NCBI GenBank assembly: GCA_950022295.1
Contig: OX465598.1
Coordinates: 115,427,001-115,491,000 of the forward strand
Origin: Bromus sterilis
Taxonomy: Eukaryota > Streptophyta > Magnoliopsida > Poales > Poaceae
Direction of reading: 5' to 3'
DNA length: 64,000 bases
How positions within the stretch are numbered: the stretch's first letter is position 1; each line of letters opens with the position of its first letter. Below, one piece after another: positions 32,905-45,941 of the stretch. Both the position numbers and the translations under genes were made by a program. The notes under the pieces were generated by a model that had not been told where the DNA came from, ran no database searches, and saw only the letters and a program-made list of their open reading frames with translations.

Positions 32905-35900
32905 TGTCGGGACCCGGGGTTAGCGTATGTAATTCCGGTCACAATACAATCACATGGAGAGCCGAGAGCCGTACCCACTTGTCTAAGCAGACAAGGCCAA
33001 GCACAGATCACTCTCGGTAAGCATCGAACATGAGGGGCATCCCATCCAGGCCGGATGATCAACTGAGATGGGTCCTCATCGTCCGCTCACAAGTCTAAAT
33101 GCTTCTGGGTGGTGAATCCCATAATCATAGACAAGGCGCCTCAACCATGTTATCGATTGAATCATAACCCTTACACAGACTTACTCCAGCCCGATCACTT
33201 AGTCGGGATCTCGGGCGGTCTCAATCATACAACAAAGTGTGCCACGTGAAGGAGTCACGAGCAATCGCATCGCGATGCCCCAAGCTGCGCACATCTAAGG
33301 GCCACTTGGTGTATAAAAGACCGCCGGCAAGAACACAGCTAAGCTATCGAACCCCACACTAGGACATGCATGTTATATTCATACACGCAGCATACATGTC
33401 CAGTGTAAACAGCAGGTAATCACAACATGAACTCTACAAACTCATAGTCTTTATAACTTCTGCTAAACAGAGCAGACATAGTAGTTGTATTACAAGCAGA
33501 GATCACATGGATATGATCCAACATTACATCAAACATCAACGGAAGCAAATTATGTCTTAGTAAAGACAAGTTTAACAAATGGCTTAAGAAGCCTGAAAGA
33601 AAATACAACGACCCTCCAGAGGGCACAGGCTGCTGCCTGGAACGATACGACATTGGTCCACGTCGAGCTCGAGGTAGAGGCCACCATCAGGGTCAGTGGT
33701 CTCACCTCTAAAACATAGAATAAGCAAATGTGAGTACAAAGTCGTACTCAGCAAGAATTACATAGGAACTATACTACTCATGCACATGTATCAAGGCAAA
33801 GGGAGGTGGGGTTTCACTTGCAGAAGTGCCAGCTTTGACTTGGCTAATCCTGAACTACGAGTACCAGACAGAGGTAAGAACGTACACGAGTCCAAGTAAC
33901 AGTCTCCAACCAATACTCCACTATGGTGCCTTCCTCGACTTCCCCACGAGGAAGCACGCCATAGCACTCACACTTATCTTGGTGTGTTTTATAAGTATCC
34001 GGTTCAAGTTATCTATGATCAAGTAAAGGTCTCCAAGTAGTCCATAACCGCGGACACGGCTATTCGAATAGTTCATTAACCCTGCAGGGGTGTACTGCTA
34101 CACACACGCCTCATCAGTTACCGCCTGGGGATGGACCCTTCAAGTGAGTACCGGCGAGGATGCTGCCACGACACTTCACTCACGGCACCATCTCTAGTCC
34201 TAGGGAGTCGCCTATTTGGGACCACAATCGGAATCCGGCTGATTGTTCCGATGCGGACTCACACGTTGTGTGACCACCATCAAGCTCAACTCGATCATGA
34301 TCACTTGATTCAACGTGCCCACAAACTACGCCAACCACTTACCTTGGTTCCACCTGCTTGAGATCGTTAAAGGGCGAACTACTTGCGACTCTTGGACTGA
34401 TCCGGGGTGAGGTACTAGGCAGAGAGGGGTCAGTGAGCCCAATGTGTGGTCATACTCTTAGTCTTGGATAACAACAGAAGAACTCGGGCCTAAGGCAGTG
34501 TTCAACGAGACAACCCACTGTGTACTCCTACACAGCCTCTCATCGTTCACCTTTGTTTAGGGTAGATTCACCAACACGTTACCACCATAATTCACATGAT
34601 CACTACCATCCCGACTCACATCAAAGTAGCCTAAGGTAACAACTCTAAGCATGCAATAAGCTGTAACAGTTTCAGGGGCCACATGATATCAACCAACTCC
34701 TACATCTGCTAGGATTGTGGTTTGCTTACTACTGTGACAAAATAATAGGTCATGCAAAGGAATAGGTTCAACTAGCGGTAGAACGTATCATGGTGACATC
34801 CTAAACATGCATTTGCGAGAATGAGAGGGAACTGGGATTTTATAGACATGATCAAAGAGGAGTCTTCTTGCCTTGCTGACGATCACGATGTAACACTCTT
34901 CTGACGTGAGGTTGAACTCGTCTCCGAGATCAACTCTACCGAGAAGATGCAATCACCGAAGCACTGGAAGTAAAGCACAATCAATATAATACAATGCACA
35001 TTCAATATGCAAAACAAAGTATGGCAAGGTGCTGATGTGACCTATGTTTGAATTGCCACATGTTAATTGAAGTTGATTTGAAAAGTGAATTCAAATTCAA
35101 ACTCCAAATGTTATTCAAATTTGGTCAACTTGCATTTGCTAATGTTTGTTCATCGGAAACCAATTGATCATATGTGTGAAATGCTTCTGAAGTACAAGTG
35201 ATGTGTGGTGCATTTCAAAGTTTGAAGTTGGAATAGCAATTGAATTCATTTTGAATTAAATCCAATTAAATCACATAGCAAAAGCTACTGATCCCTTTTT
35301 AAGATCAACTCCAACATAGCTAAAAGTTGGAAATTTGGATAGAGGATTTTCTCCTGATCATTTTTCATATATTACACTTTGAATTTGGAGTTATAGTTTA
35401 AAAGTTATTCAATTTCAAAGTTTTGCTTATTTTCTGGAATTTCTGTATTAAAATAAATTGATTTAGGATTTACTGTGTCATCACTAGGTCATGCTGACGC
35501 CAGGGGTTTGACCAGTCAACTGACAGGGCGGGGCCCATCTATCATTGTCTCTGGGGTTAAATCCCTTTTAGTTAACTTAACAGGGGATTATTAGGGCGCT
35601 GGGTCCCACCAGTCAGTGAGAGAGAGAGGGATTAGCGGGGGCATTAGGCCTAACAGGCCGGCGGCTAAACGCCGGTGGCTTGGGCCACGGCGGCGCTCGC
35701 CGGAGTGGCGATTCCGGCCACAGGGGAGGGAGATGGAGGCACGGGAGCGAAGCTCGCGCTCGTGCGCATCTCCTGGAGCATGCCGGGGACCTCGAGGAGG
35801 CCCTGAGCCACGGCTACGACGACGGGAAGCGGTGGTCGGAACCACTGGTCATGGCGGACTGGCACAGAGAGCACGGGGAGGGAAGTTAGGAGAGGGAAAA

Positions 35901-36479
35901 CGAGCGGGATCTCACGAGGAAGGCGACGACGAGCTCGGGGGGGCCGGAGAGGAGTTGTCCATGGCGAATTTGTCGAAGGCGCCCTCAGTGGCCGGCGGCG
36001 AACTCTTGAAGATGGTGTATCCTCCGTGGGCTCTTGCTCCAAATTGGTGGCGCCGCTCGAAGAAGTCGACCCCGGCGGACCGAATGGACAAGGTGGCGCG
36101 ACGGGGGAGGCACAGCGGCCACGGTGGCGCACGGCGGCCGCTCCGGCTGGGGCTCGGGTCTCGCGGAAATGGCGACGAGGAGGAAGGGGAAGGACCAGGG
36201 AGAGGGGGGGAAATGGCCTGGTGCATTCCAGGCGTCTCCAGCGCGAAGGAGAAGAGGAGGGGAGGGCCTGCGTGGCCGGGAGCAGGAGGTGGCGAGGCGG
36301 CCGGCGCATGCTCGCCACCGAGCAGCATCGGGGCCAGGGGAGGAAGACGACAGGGGCAGGAGGTGGGCCGGGCAAGGTGGGCTGACGCCCTGTGCGAAAG
36401 GTAAGTCATTTTCCTCTATTTTTCTTATTTTTCTTTTCTGTTATTAGTTTTTCCCTTTAAAATAAATAGCTAGGGCATT
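32905..36479 (-). mobile_element. 5' LTR of second gypsy element, truncated
   Basis: It aligns with 24,189-27,625 at high identity. It then stops at 'tagctagggcattt' where the other LTR continues for another 376 bp, and satellite begins at 36,480. In element orientation the missing part is the first tenth of U3. Confidence 0.93.
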
Positions 36480-39400
36480 TGAACCCTTTCTGACTTCATT
36501 TGCTATGTCTCATGCATTTAATGATTTGTTTTGGGCTCAAATGACCCTGAAATTGGAAAGCACTACAACTAAACTCTGAAAAGGTTGAAACTTGGCATGG
36601 TATCTACATTTGACCCACATAACTTGTGTGCAAAAGTTGAGAGGGTAACGACAAAAGTTGGATCCACTTTGTGTACAATCTGGACCATCTTTTTCGAAGT
36701 ACGAGGGTTTCAGATGAAATCTCATCTGTTAGTTCATTTTTCTAAACTTATTTGAACTCAAGACTTTTTTTGCATTCAATATGCATCATTCAGAGCCACA
36801 TACTAAAATTTCAAACCTTTCTGACTTCATTTGCTATTTTTCATGCATTTAATGATTTATTTTGGGCTCAAATGACCCTAAAATTGGAAAGCACTACAAC
36901 TAAACTCAGAAAAGGTTGAAACCTAGCATGGTATCATCATTTGACCCACATAACATGTGTGAAAAATTGAGAGGGTTACGGCAAAAGCTGGATACACTTC
37001 GTGTACAAACTGGACCATTTGTTTCGAAGTACGAGGGCTTTAGACGAAAGCTCATCTGTTACAAAGGCATTTCATTTTTCTAAACTTATTTGAACTCAAG
37101 ACTTTTTGTGCATTCAATATGCATCATTCAAAGACACATACTAAAATTTCTACCCTTTCTGACTTCATTTGCTATTTTTCATGCATTTAATGATTTATTT
37201 TGGGCTCAAATGACCCTGAAATTGGAAAGCCCTATAACTAAACTCAGAAAAGGTTGAAACTTGGCATGGTATCATCATTTGACCCACATAACATGTGTGT
37301 AAAAGTTGATAGGGTTACGGCAAAAGCTGCATTCACTTCATGTACAAACTGGACTATCTCTTTCGAAGTACAAGGGTTTCAGACGAAAACTCATCTGTTA
37401 CAAAGGCATTTCATTTTTCTAAACTTATTTGAACTCAAGACTTTTTGTGCATTCAATATGGATCATTCAAAGCCACATACTAAAATTTCTACCCTTTCTG
37501 ACTTCATTTGCTATTTTTCATGCATTTAATGATTTATTCTGGTCTCAAATGACCCTGAAATTGGAAAGCCCTACAACTAAACTCAGAAAAGGTTGAAACT
37601 TTGCATGGTATCATCATTTGACCCACATAACATGTGTGCAAAAGATTAGAGGGTTACGGTAAAATCTGGATGCACTTCGTGTACCAACTGGACCATCTCT
37701 TTCAAAGTACGAGGGCTTCAGACGAAAACTCATCTGTTACGAAGGCATTTCATTTTTCTAAACTTATTTGAACTCAATACTTTTTTTGCATTCAATATGC
37801 ATCATTCAAAGCGACATACTAAAATTTCAACCCTTTCTGACTTCATTTGCTATTTTTCATGCATTTAATGATTTATTTTGGGGTCAAATGACCCTGAAAT
37901 TGGAAAGCACTACAACTAAATTCAGAAAAGGTTGAAACTTGGCATGGTATCATCATTTGACCCACATAACATGTGTGCTAAAGTTGAGAGGGTTACGGCA
38001 AAATCTTGATGCACTTCGTGTACAAACTGGGCCATCTCTTTCGAAGTACGAGGGTTTCAGACGAAAACTCATCTGTTACAAAGGCATTTCATTTTTCTAA
38101 ACGTATATGAACTCAAGACTTTGTGTGCATTCAATATTCATCATTCAAAGCCACATACTAAATTTTCAACTCTTTCTGACTTCATTTGCTAATTTTTCAT
38201 GCATTTAATGATTTATTTTGGGCTCAAATGACCCTGGAATTGGCAAGCACTACAACTAAACTAAAAAAGGTTGAAACTTGGCATGGTATCATCATTTGAC
38301 CTACATAACATGTGTGAAAAGTTGAGAAGGTTACGGCAAAAGCTGGATGAACTTCGTGTACAAACTAGACCATCTCTTTCGAATTACGAGGGTTTCAGAC
38401 GAAAACTCATCTGTTACAAAGGCATTTCATTTTTTTAAACTTATTCGAACTCAAGAATTTTTGTGCATTTAATATGCATCATTCAAAGCCACATACTAAA
38501 ATTTCAACCCTTTCTGACTTCATTTGCTATTTTTCATGCATTTAATGATTTATTTTGGGCTCAAATGACCCTGAAATTGGAAAGCACTACAACTAAATTC
38601 AGAAAAGTTTGAAACTTGGCATGGTATGATCATTTTACCCACATAACATGTGTGTAAAAGTTGAGAGGGTTACGGCAAAATCTGGATGCACTTCGTGTAC
38701 AAACTGGACCATCTCTTTCGAAGTACGAGGGTTTCATTCGAAAACTCATGTGTTACAAAGGCATTTCATTTTTCTAAACTTATTTGAACTCAAGAATTTT
38801 TGTGCATTCAATATGGATTATTCAAAGCCACATACTAAAATTTCTACCCTTTCTGACTTCATTTGCTATTTTTCATGCATTTAATGATTTATTCTGGTCT
38901 CAAATGACCCTGAAATTGGAAAGCCCTACAACTAAACTCAGAAAAGGTTGAAACTTGGCATGGTATCATCATTTGACCCATATAACATGTGTGCAAAAGT
39001 TGAGAGGGTTACGGCAAAAGCTGGATCCACTTCGTGTACAAACTTGACCATCTCTTTCGAAGTACGAGGGTTTCAGACGAAAACTCATTTGTACAAAGGC
39101 ATTTCATTTTTCTAAACATATTTGAACTCAAGACTTTTTGTGCATTCAATATGCATCATTCAAAGCCACATACTAAAATTTCTACCCTTTCTGACTTCAT
39201 TTGCTAATTTTCATGCATTTAATGATTTATTTTGGGCTGAAATGACCCTGAAATTGGAAAGCACTACAACTAACTCAGAAAAGGTTGAAACTTGGCATGT
39301 TATCATCATTTCACCCACATAACATGTGTGCAAAAGTTGAGAGGGTTACGACAAAAGTTGGATGCACTTCGTGTACAAACTTGACCATCTCTTTCAAAGT

Positions 39401-39696
39401 AAGAGGGTTTCACACGAAAACTCATCTGTTACAAAGACATTTCATTTTTCTAAACTCAACTGAACTCAAGACTTTTTGTGCATTCAATATGCATCATTCA
39501 AAGCCACATACTAAAATTTCAACCATTATGACTTCATTTGCTATTTTTAATGCATTTAATGATTTATTTTGGGCTAAATGCCCCTGAAATTGGAAAGCAC
39601 TACAACTAAACTCACAAAAGGTTGAAACTTGGCATGGTATCATCATTTTACCCACATAACATGTGTGCAAAAGTTGACAGGGTTATGGAAAAAGCT
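36480..39696 (+). repeat. Satellite array, irregular monomers
   Basis: About 9.5 monomers, same orientation as the left block, with scattered differences and no repeating order. It resumes at 'gaaccctttctgac', not at the monomer position where the left block ends, so array sequence was lost at the junction. Confidence 0.97.
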
Positions 39697-41680
39697 GGCA
39701 CTACTGGAATCCGCTGATTTTCCATCTGTTACAAAGGAATTTCATTTTGCATAACTTATTTGAACTCAAGACTTTTTTGTGTATTCAATATGCATCCTTC
39801 AAAGCCACATACTAAAATTTCAACCCTTTCTGACTTCATGTGCTATTTTTCATGCCTTTAATGATTTATTTTAGGCTAAATGACTCTGAAATTGGAAAGC
39901 ACTACAACTAAACTCAGAAAAGGTTGAAACTTGGCATGGCATCATCATTTGACCCACATAACATGTGTGCAAAAGTTGAGAGGGTTATGGCAAAAGCTGG
40001 ATGAACTCGTGTACAAACTAGACCATCTCTTTCGAAGTACGAGGGTTTCAGACGAAAACTAATTTGTTACAAAGGCATTTCATTTTTCTAAACTTATATG
40101 AACTCAAGCCTTTTTGTGCATTCATCATTCAAAGCCACATACTAAAATTTCAACCCTTTCTGACTTCATTTGCTATATTTCATGCATTTAATGATTTATT
40201 TTGGGCTCAAATGACCATGAAATTGGAAAGCACTACAACTAAACTCAGAAAAGGTTGAAACTTGGCATGGTATCATCATTTGACCCATATAACATGTGTG
40301 CAAAAGTTGAGAGGGTTACGGCAAAAGCTGGATCCACTTCGTGTACAAACTTGACCATCTCTTTCGAAGTACGAGGGTTTCAGACGAAAACTCATTTGTT
40401 ACAAAGGCATTTCATTTTTCTAAACATATTTGAACTCAAGACTTTTTGTGCATTCAATATGCATCATTCAAAGCCACATACTAAAATTTCTACCCTTTCT
40501 GACTTCATTTGCTATTTTTCATGCATTTAATGATTTATTTTGGGCTGAAATGACCCTAAAATTGGAAAGCACTACAACTAAACTCAGAAAAGGTTGAAAC
40601 TTGGCATGGTACCAACATTTGACCCACATAACATGTGTGCAAAAGTTGAGAGGGCTACGGCAAAATCAGGATGAACTTCGTGTACAAACTGGACCATCTC
40701 TTTCGAAGTACGAGGGTTTTAGACGAAAACTCATCTGTTACAAAGGAATTTCATTTTTCTAAACTTATTTGAACTCAAGACTTTTTGTGCATTCAATATG
40801 CAACATTCAAATCCACATACTAAAATTTCTACCCTTTCTGACTTCATTTGCTATTTTTCATGCATTTAATGATTTATTTTGGGCCAAATGACCCTGAAAT
40901 TGGAAAGCACTACAACTAAACTCAGAAAAGGTTGAAATTCGCATGGTATCATCATTTGACCCACATAACATGTGTGCAAAAGTTGAGAGGGTTACGGGAA
41001 AAGTTGGATGCATTTCGTGTACAAACTGGACCATCTCTTTCGAAGTTCGAGGGTTTCAGACGAAAACTCATCTGTTACAAAGGCATTTCATTTTTTGGCT
41101 TATTTGAACTCAAGACTTTTTGTGCATTCAATATGCATCATTCAAAGCCGCATACTAAAATGTCAACCCTTTCTGACTTCATTTGCTATTTTTCATGCAT
41201 TTAATGATTTATTTTGGGCTCAAATGACCCTGAAATTGGAAAGCACTACAACTAAACTCAGAAAAGGTTGAAACCTGGCATGGTATCATCATTTGACCCA
41301 GATAACATGTGTGAAAAATTGAGAGGGTTACGGCAAAAGCTGGATGCACTTCGTGTAGAAACTGGACCATCTCTTTCGAAGTACGAGGGTTTCAGACGAA
41401 AACTCATCTGTTACAAAGGCTTTTCATTTTTCTAAACTTATTTGAACTCAAGACTTTTTGTGCATTCAATATGCATCGTTCAAAGCCACATACTAAAATT
41501 TCAACCCTTTCTGACTTCATTTGCTATTTTTCATGCATTTAATGATTTATTTTGGGCTCAAATGACTCTGGAATTGGCAAGCACTACAACTAAACTCAGA
41601 AAAGGTTGAAACTTGGCATGGTATCATCATTTTACCCACATAACATGTGTGCAAAAGTTGACAGTGTTATGGAAAAAGCT
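39697..41680 (+). repeat. HOR block 1 (6 monomers, 1984 bp)
   Basis: It begins at the scar monomer (GGCACTACTGGAATCC at 39,697). Types in order: a scar; b with 'gatgaactcgtg'; c with 'acccatataac' and 'ggatccac'; d with 'ccaac' for 'tcatc'; e with 'ttttttggct'; f with 'gaaacctgg'. Here c is full length, without the 21-bp deletion of later blocks. Confidence 0.9.
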
Positions 41681-43642
41681 GGCACTACTGGAATCCGCTG
41701 ATTTGCCATCTGTTACAAAGGAATTTCATTTTGCATAACTTATTTGAACTCAAGACTTTTTGTGTATTCAATATGCATCCTTCAAAGCCACATACTAAAA
41801 TTTCAACCCTTTCTGACTTCATGTGCTATTTTTCATGCATTTAATGATTTATTTTGGGCTAAATGACCCTGAAATTGGAAAGCACTACAACTAAACTCAG
41901 AAAAGGTTGAAACTTGGCATGGCATCATCATTTGACCCACATAACATGTGTGCAAAAGTTGAGAGGGTTATGGCAAAAGCTGGATGAACTCGTGTACAAA
42001 CTAGACCATCTCTTTCGAAGTACGAGGGTTTCAGACGAAAACTAATTTGTTACAAAGGCATTTCATTTTTCTAAACTTATATGAACTCAAGACTTTTTGT
42101 GCATTCATCATTCAAAGCCACATACTAAAATTTCAACCCTTTCTGACTTCATTTGCTATTTTTCATGCATTTAATGATTTATTTTGGGCTCAAATGACCA
42201 TGAAATTGGAAAGCACTACAACTAAACTCAGAAAAGGTTGAAACTTGGCATGGTATCATCATTTGACCCATATAACATGTGTGAAAAAGTTGGATCCACT
42301 TCGTGTACAAACTTGACCATCTCTGTCGAAGTACGAGGGTTTCAGACGAAAACTCATTTGTTACAAAGATATTTCATTTTTCTAAACATATTTGAACCCA
42401 AGACTTTTTGTGCATTCAATATGCATCATTCAAAGCCACATACTAAAATTTCTACCCTTTCTGACTTCATTTGCTATTTTTCATGCATTTAATGATTTAT
42501 TTTTGGCTGAAATGACCCTAAAATTGGAAAGCACTACAACTAAACTCAGAAAAGGTTGAAACTTGGCATGGTATCAACATTTGACCCACATAACATGTGT
42601 GCAAAAGTTGAGAGGGCTACGGCTAAATCTGGATGCACTTCGTGTACAAACTGGACCATCTCTTTCGAAGTACGAGGGTTTCAGACGAAAAATCATCTGT
42701 TACAAAGGCATTTCATTTTTCTTAACTTATTTGAACTCAAGACTTTTTGTGCTTTCAATATGCATCATTCAAATCCACATACTAAAATTTCAACCCTTTC
42801 TGACTTCATTTGCTATTTTTCATGCATTTAATGATTTATTTTGGGCCAAATGACCCCGAAATTGGAAAGCACTACAACTAAACTCAGAAAAGGTTGAAAT
42901 TGGCATGGTATCATCATTTGACCCACATAACATGTGTGCAAAAGTTGAGAGGGTTACGGCAAAAGCTGGATGCATTTCGTGTACAAACTGGACCATCTCT
43001 TTCGAAGTTCGAGGGTTTCAGACGAAAACTCATCTGTTACAAAGGCATTTCATTTTTTGGCTTATTTGAACTCAAGACTTTTTGTGCATTCAATATGCAT
43101 CACTCAAAGCCGCATACTAAAATTTCAACCCTTTCTGACTTCATTTGCTATTTTTCATGCATTTAATGATTTATTTTGGGCTCAAATGACCCTGAAATTG
43201 GAAAGCACTACAACTAAACTCAGAAAAGGTTGAAACCTGGCATGGTATCATCATTTGACCCAGATAACATGTGTGAAAAATTGAGAGGGTTACGGCAAAA
43301 GCTGGATGCACTTCGTGTAGAAACTGGACCATCTCTTTCGAAGTACGAGGGTTTCAGACGAAAACTCATCTGTTACAAAGGCTTTTCATTTTTCTAAACT
43401 TATTTGAACTCAAGACTTTTTGTGCATTCAATATGCATCATTCAAAGCCACATACTAAAATTTCAACCCTTTCTAACTTCATTTGCTATTTTTCATGCAT
43501 TTAATGATTTATTCTGGGCTCAAATGACTCTGGAATTGGCAAGCACTACAACTAAACTCAGAAAAGGTTGAAACTTGGCATGGTATCATCATTTTACCCA
43601 CATAACATGTGTACAAAAGTTGACAGTGTTATGGAAAAAGCT
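41681..43642 (+). repeat. HOR block 2 (6 monomers, 1962 bp)
   Basis: The same a-f order as block 1, but monomer c (42,238) carries the 21-bp deletion. Otherwise nearly identical. Confidence 0.9.
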
Positions 43643-45941
43643 GGCACTACTGGAATCCGCTGATTTGCCATCTGTTACAAAGGAATTTCATTTTGCATAA
43701 CTTATTTGAACTCAAGACTTTTTGTGTATTCAATATGCATCCTTCAAAGCCACATACTAAAATTTCAACCCTTTCTGACTTCATGTGCTATTTTTCATGC
43801 ATTTAATGATTTATTTTGGGCTAAATGACCCTGAAATTGGAAAGCACTACAACTAAACTCAGAAAAGGTTGAAACTTGGCATGGCATCATCATTTGACCC
43901 ACATAACATGTGTGCAAAAGTTGAGAGGGTTATGGCAAAAGCTGGATGAACTCGTGTACAAACTAGACCATCTCTTTCGAAGTACGAGGGTTCCAGACGA
44001 AAACTAATTTGTTACAAAGGCATTTCATTTTTCTAAACTTATATGAACTCAAGACTTTTTGTGCATTCATCATTCAAAGCCACATACTAAAATTTCAACC
44101 CTTTCTGACTTCATTTGCTATTTTTCACGCATTTAATGATTTATTTTGGGCTCAACTGACCATGAAATTGGAAAGCACTACAACTAAACTCAGAAAAGGT
44201 TAAAACTTGGCATGGTATCATCATTTGACCCATATAACATGTGTGCAAAAGTTGGATCCACTTCGTGTACAAACTTGACCATCTCTTTCGAAGTACGAGG
44301 GTTTCAGACGAAAACTCATTTGTTACAAAGGCATTTCATTTTTCTAAACATATTTGAACTCAAGACTTTTTGTGCATTCAATATGCATCATTCAAAGCCA
44401 CATACTAAAATTTCAACCCTTTCTGACTTCATTTGCTATTTTTCATGCATTTAATGATTTATTTTGGGCTGAAATGACCCTAAAATTGGAAAGCACTACA
44501 ACTAAACTCAGAAAAGGTTGAAACTTGGCATGGTATCAACATTTGACCCACATAACATGTGTGGAAAAGTTGAGAGGGCTACGGCAAAATCTGGATGCAC
44601 TTCGTGTACAAACTGGACCATTTCTTTCGACGTACGAGGGTTTCAGACGAAAACTCATCTGTTACAAAGGCATTTCATTTTTCTAAACTTATTTGAACTC
44701 AAGACTTTTTGTGCATTCAATATGCATCATTCAAATCCACATACTAAAATTTCAACCCTTTCTGACTTCATTTGCTATTTTTCATGCATTTAATGATTTA
44801 TTTTGGGCCAAATGACCCCGAAATTGGAAAGCACTACAACTAAACTCAGAAAAGGTTGAAATTGGCATGGTATCATCATTTGACCCACATAACATGTGTG
44901 CAAAAGTTGAGAGGGTTACGGCAAAAGCTGGATGCATTTCGTGTACAAACTGGACCATCTCTTTCGAAGTTCGAGGGTTTCAGACGAAAACTCATCTGTT
45001 ACAAAGGCATTTCATTTTTTGGCTTATTTGAACTCAAGAATTTTTGTGCATTCAATATGCATCACTCAAAGCCGCATACTAAAATGTCAACCCTTTCTGA
45101 CTTCATTTGCTATTTTTCATGCATTTAATGATTTATTTTGGGCTCAAATGACCCTGAAATTGGAAAGCACTACAACTAAACTCAGAAAAGGTTGAAACCT
45201 GGCATGGTATCATCATTTGACCCACATAACATGTGTGAAAAATTGAGAGGGTTACGGCAAAAGCTGGATGCACTTCGTGTACAAACTGGACCATCTCTTT
45301 CGAAGTACGAGGGTTTCAGACGAAAACTCATCTGTTACAAAGGCATTTCATTTTTCTAAACTTATTTGAACTCAAGACTTTTTGTGCATTCAATATGCAT
45401 CATTCAAAGCACATACTAAAATTTCTACCCTTTCTGGCTTCATTTGCTATTTTTCATGCATTTAATGATTTATTTTGGGCTCAAATGACCCTAAAATTGG
45501 AAAGCACTACAACTAAACTCAGAAAAGGTTGAAACTTGGCATGGTATCAACATTTGACCCACATAACATGTATGCAAAAGTTGAGAGGGTTACGGCAAAA
45601 TCTGGATGCACTTCGTGTACAAACTAGACCATCTCTTTCGAAGTACGAGGGTTTCAGACGAAAACTCATCTGTTACAAAGGCATTTCATTTTTCTAAACT
45701 TATTTGAACTCAAGACTTTTTGTGCATTCAATATGCATCATTCAAAGCCACATACTAAAATTTCAACCCTTTCTGACTTCATTTGCTATTTTTAATGAAT
45801 TTAATTATTTATTTTGGGCTAAATGCCCCTGAAATTGGAAAGCACTACAACTAAACTCACAAAAGATTGAAACTTGGCATGGTATCATCATTTTGCCCAC
45901 ATAACATGTGTGCAAAAGTTGACAGTGTTATGGAAAAAGCT
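43643..45941 (+). repeat. HOR block 3 (7 monomers, 2299 bp)
   Basis: a-f plus an extra monomer g, marked by 'catgtatgc' at 45,571 and 'aatgaatttaatt'. Confidence 0.9.

Larger units (their letters stand above)
24189..36479 (-). mobile_element. Ty3/gypsy chromovirus inside the satellite
   Basis: A minus-strand element of the same family as the one at 9712-18003. In element order it has a 5' LTR (36,479-32,905, start missing), primer site, leader, gag-pol (32,457-27,982), polypurine tract and 3' LTR (28,001-24,189). Satellite flanks both sides in the same orientation, so it inserted into an existing array. The left border is clean (CAACT then TGTCGGG). The right border has lost about 376 bp of LTR plus some satellite, so no target duplication can be matched. 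Confidence 0.95.
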
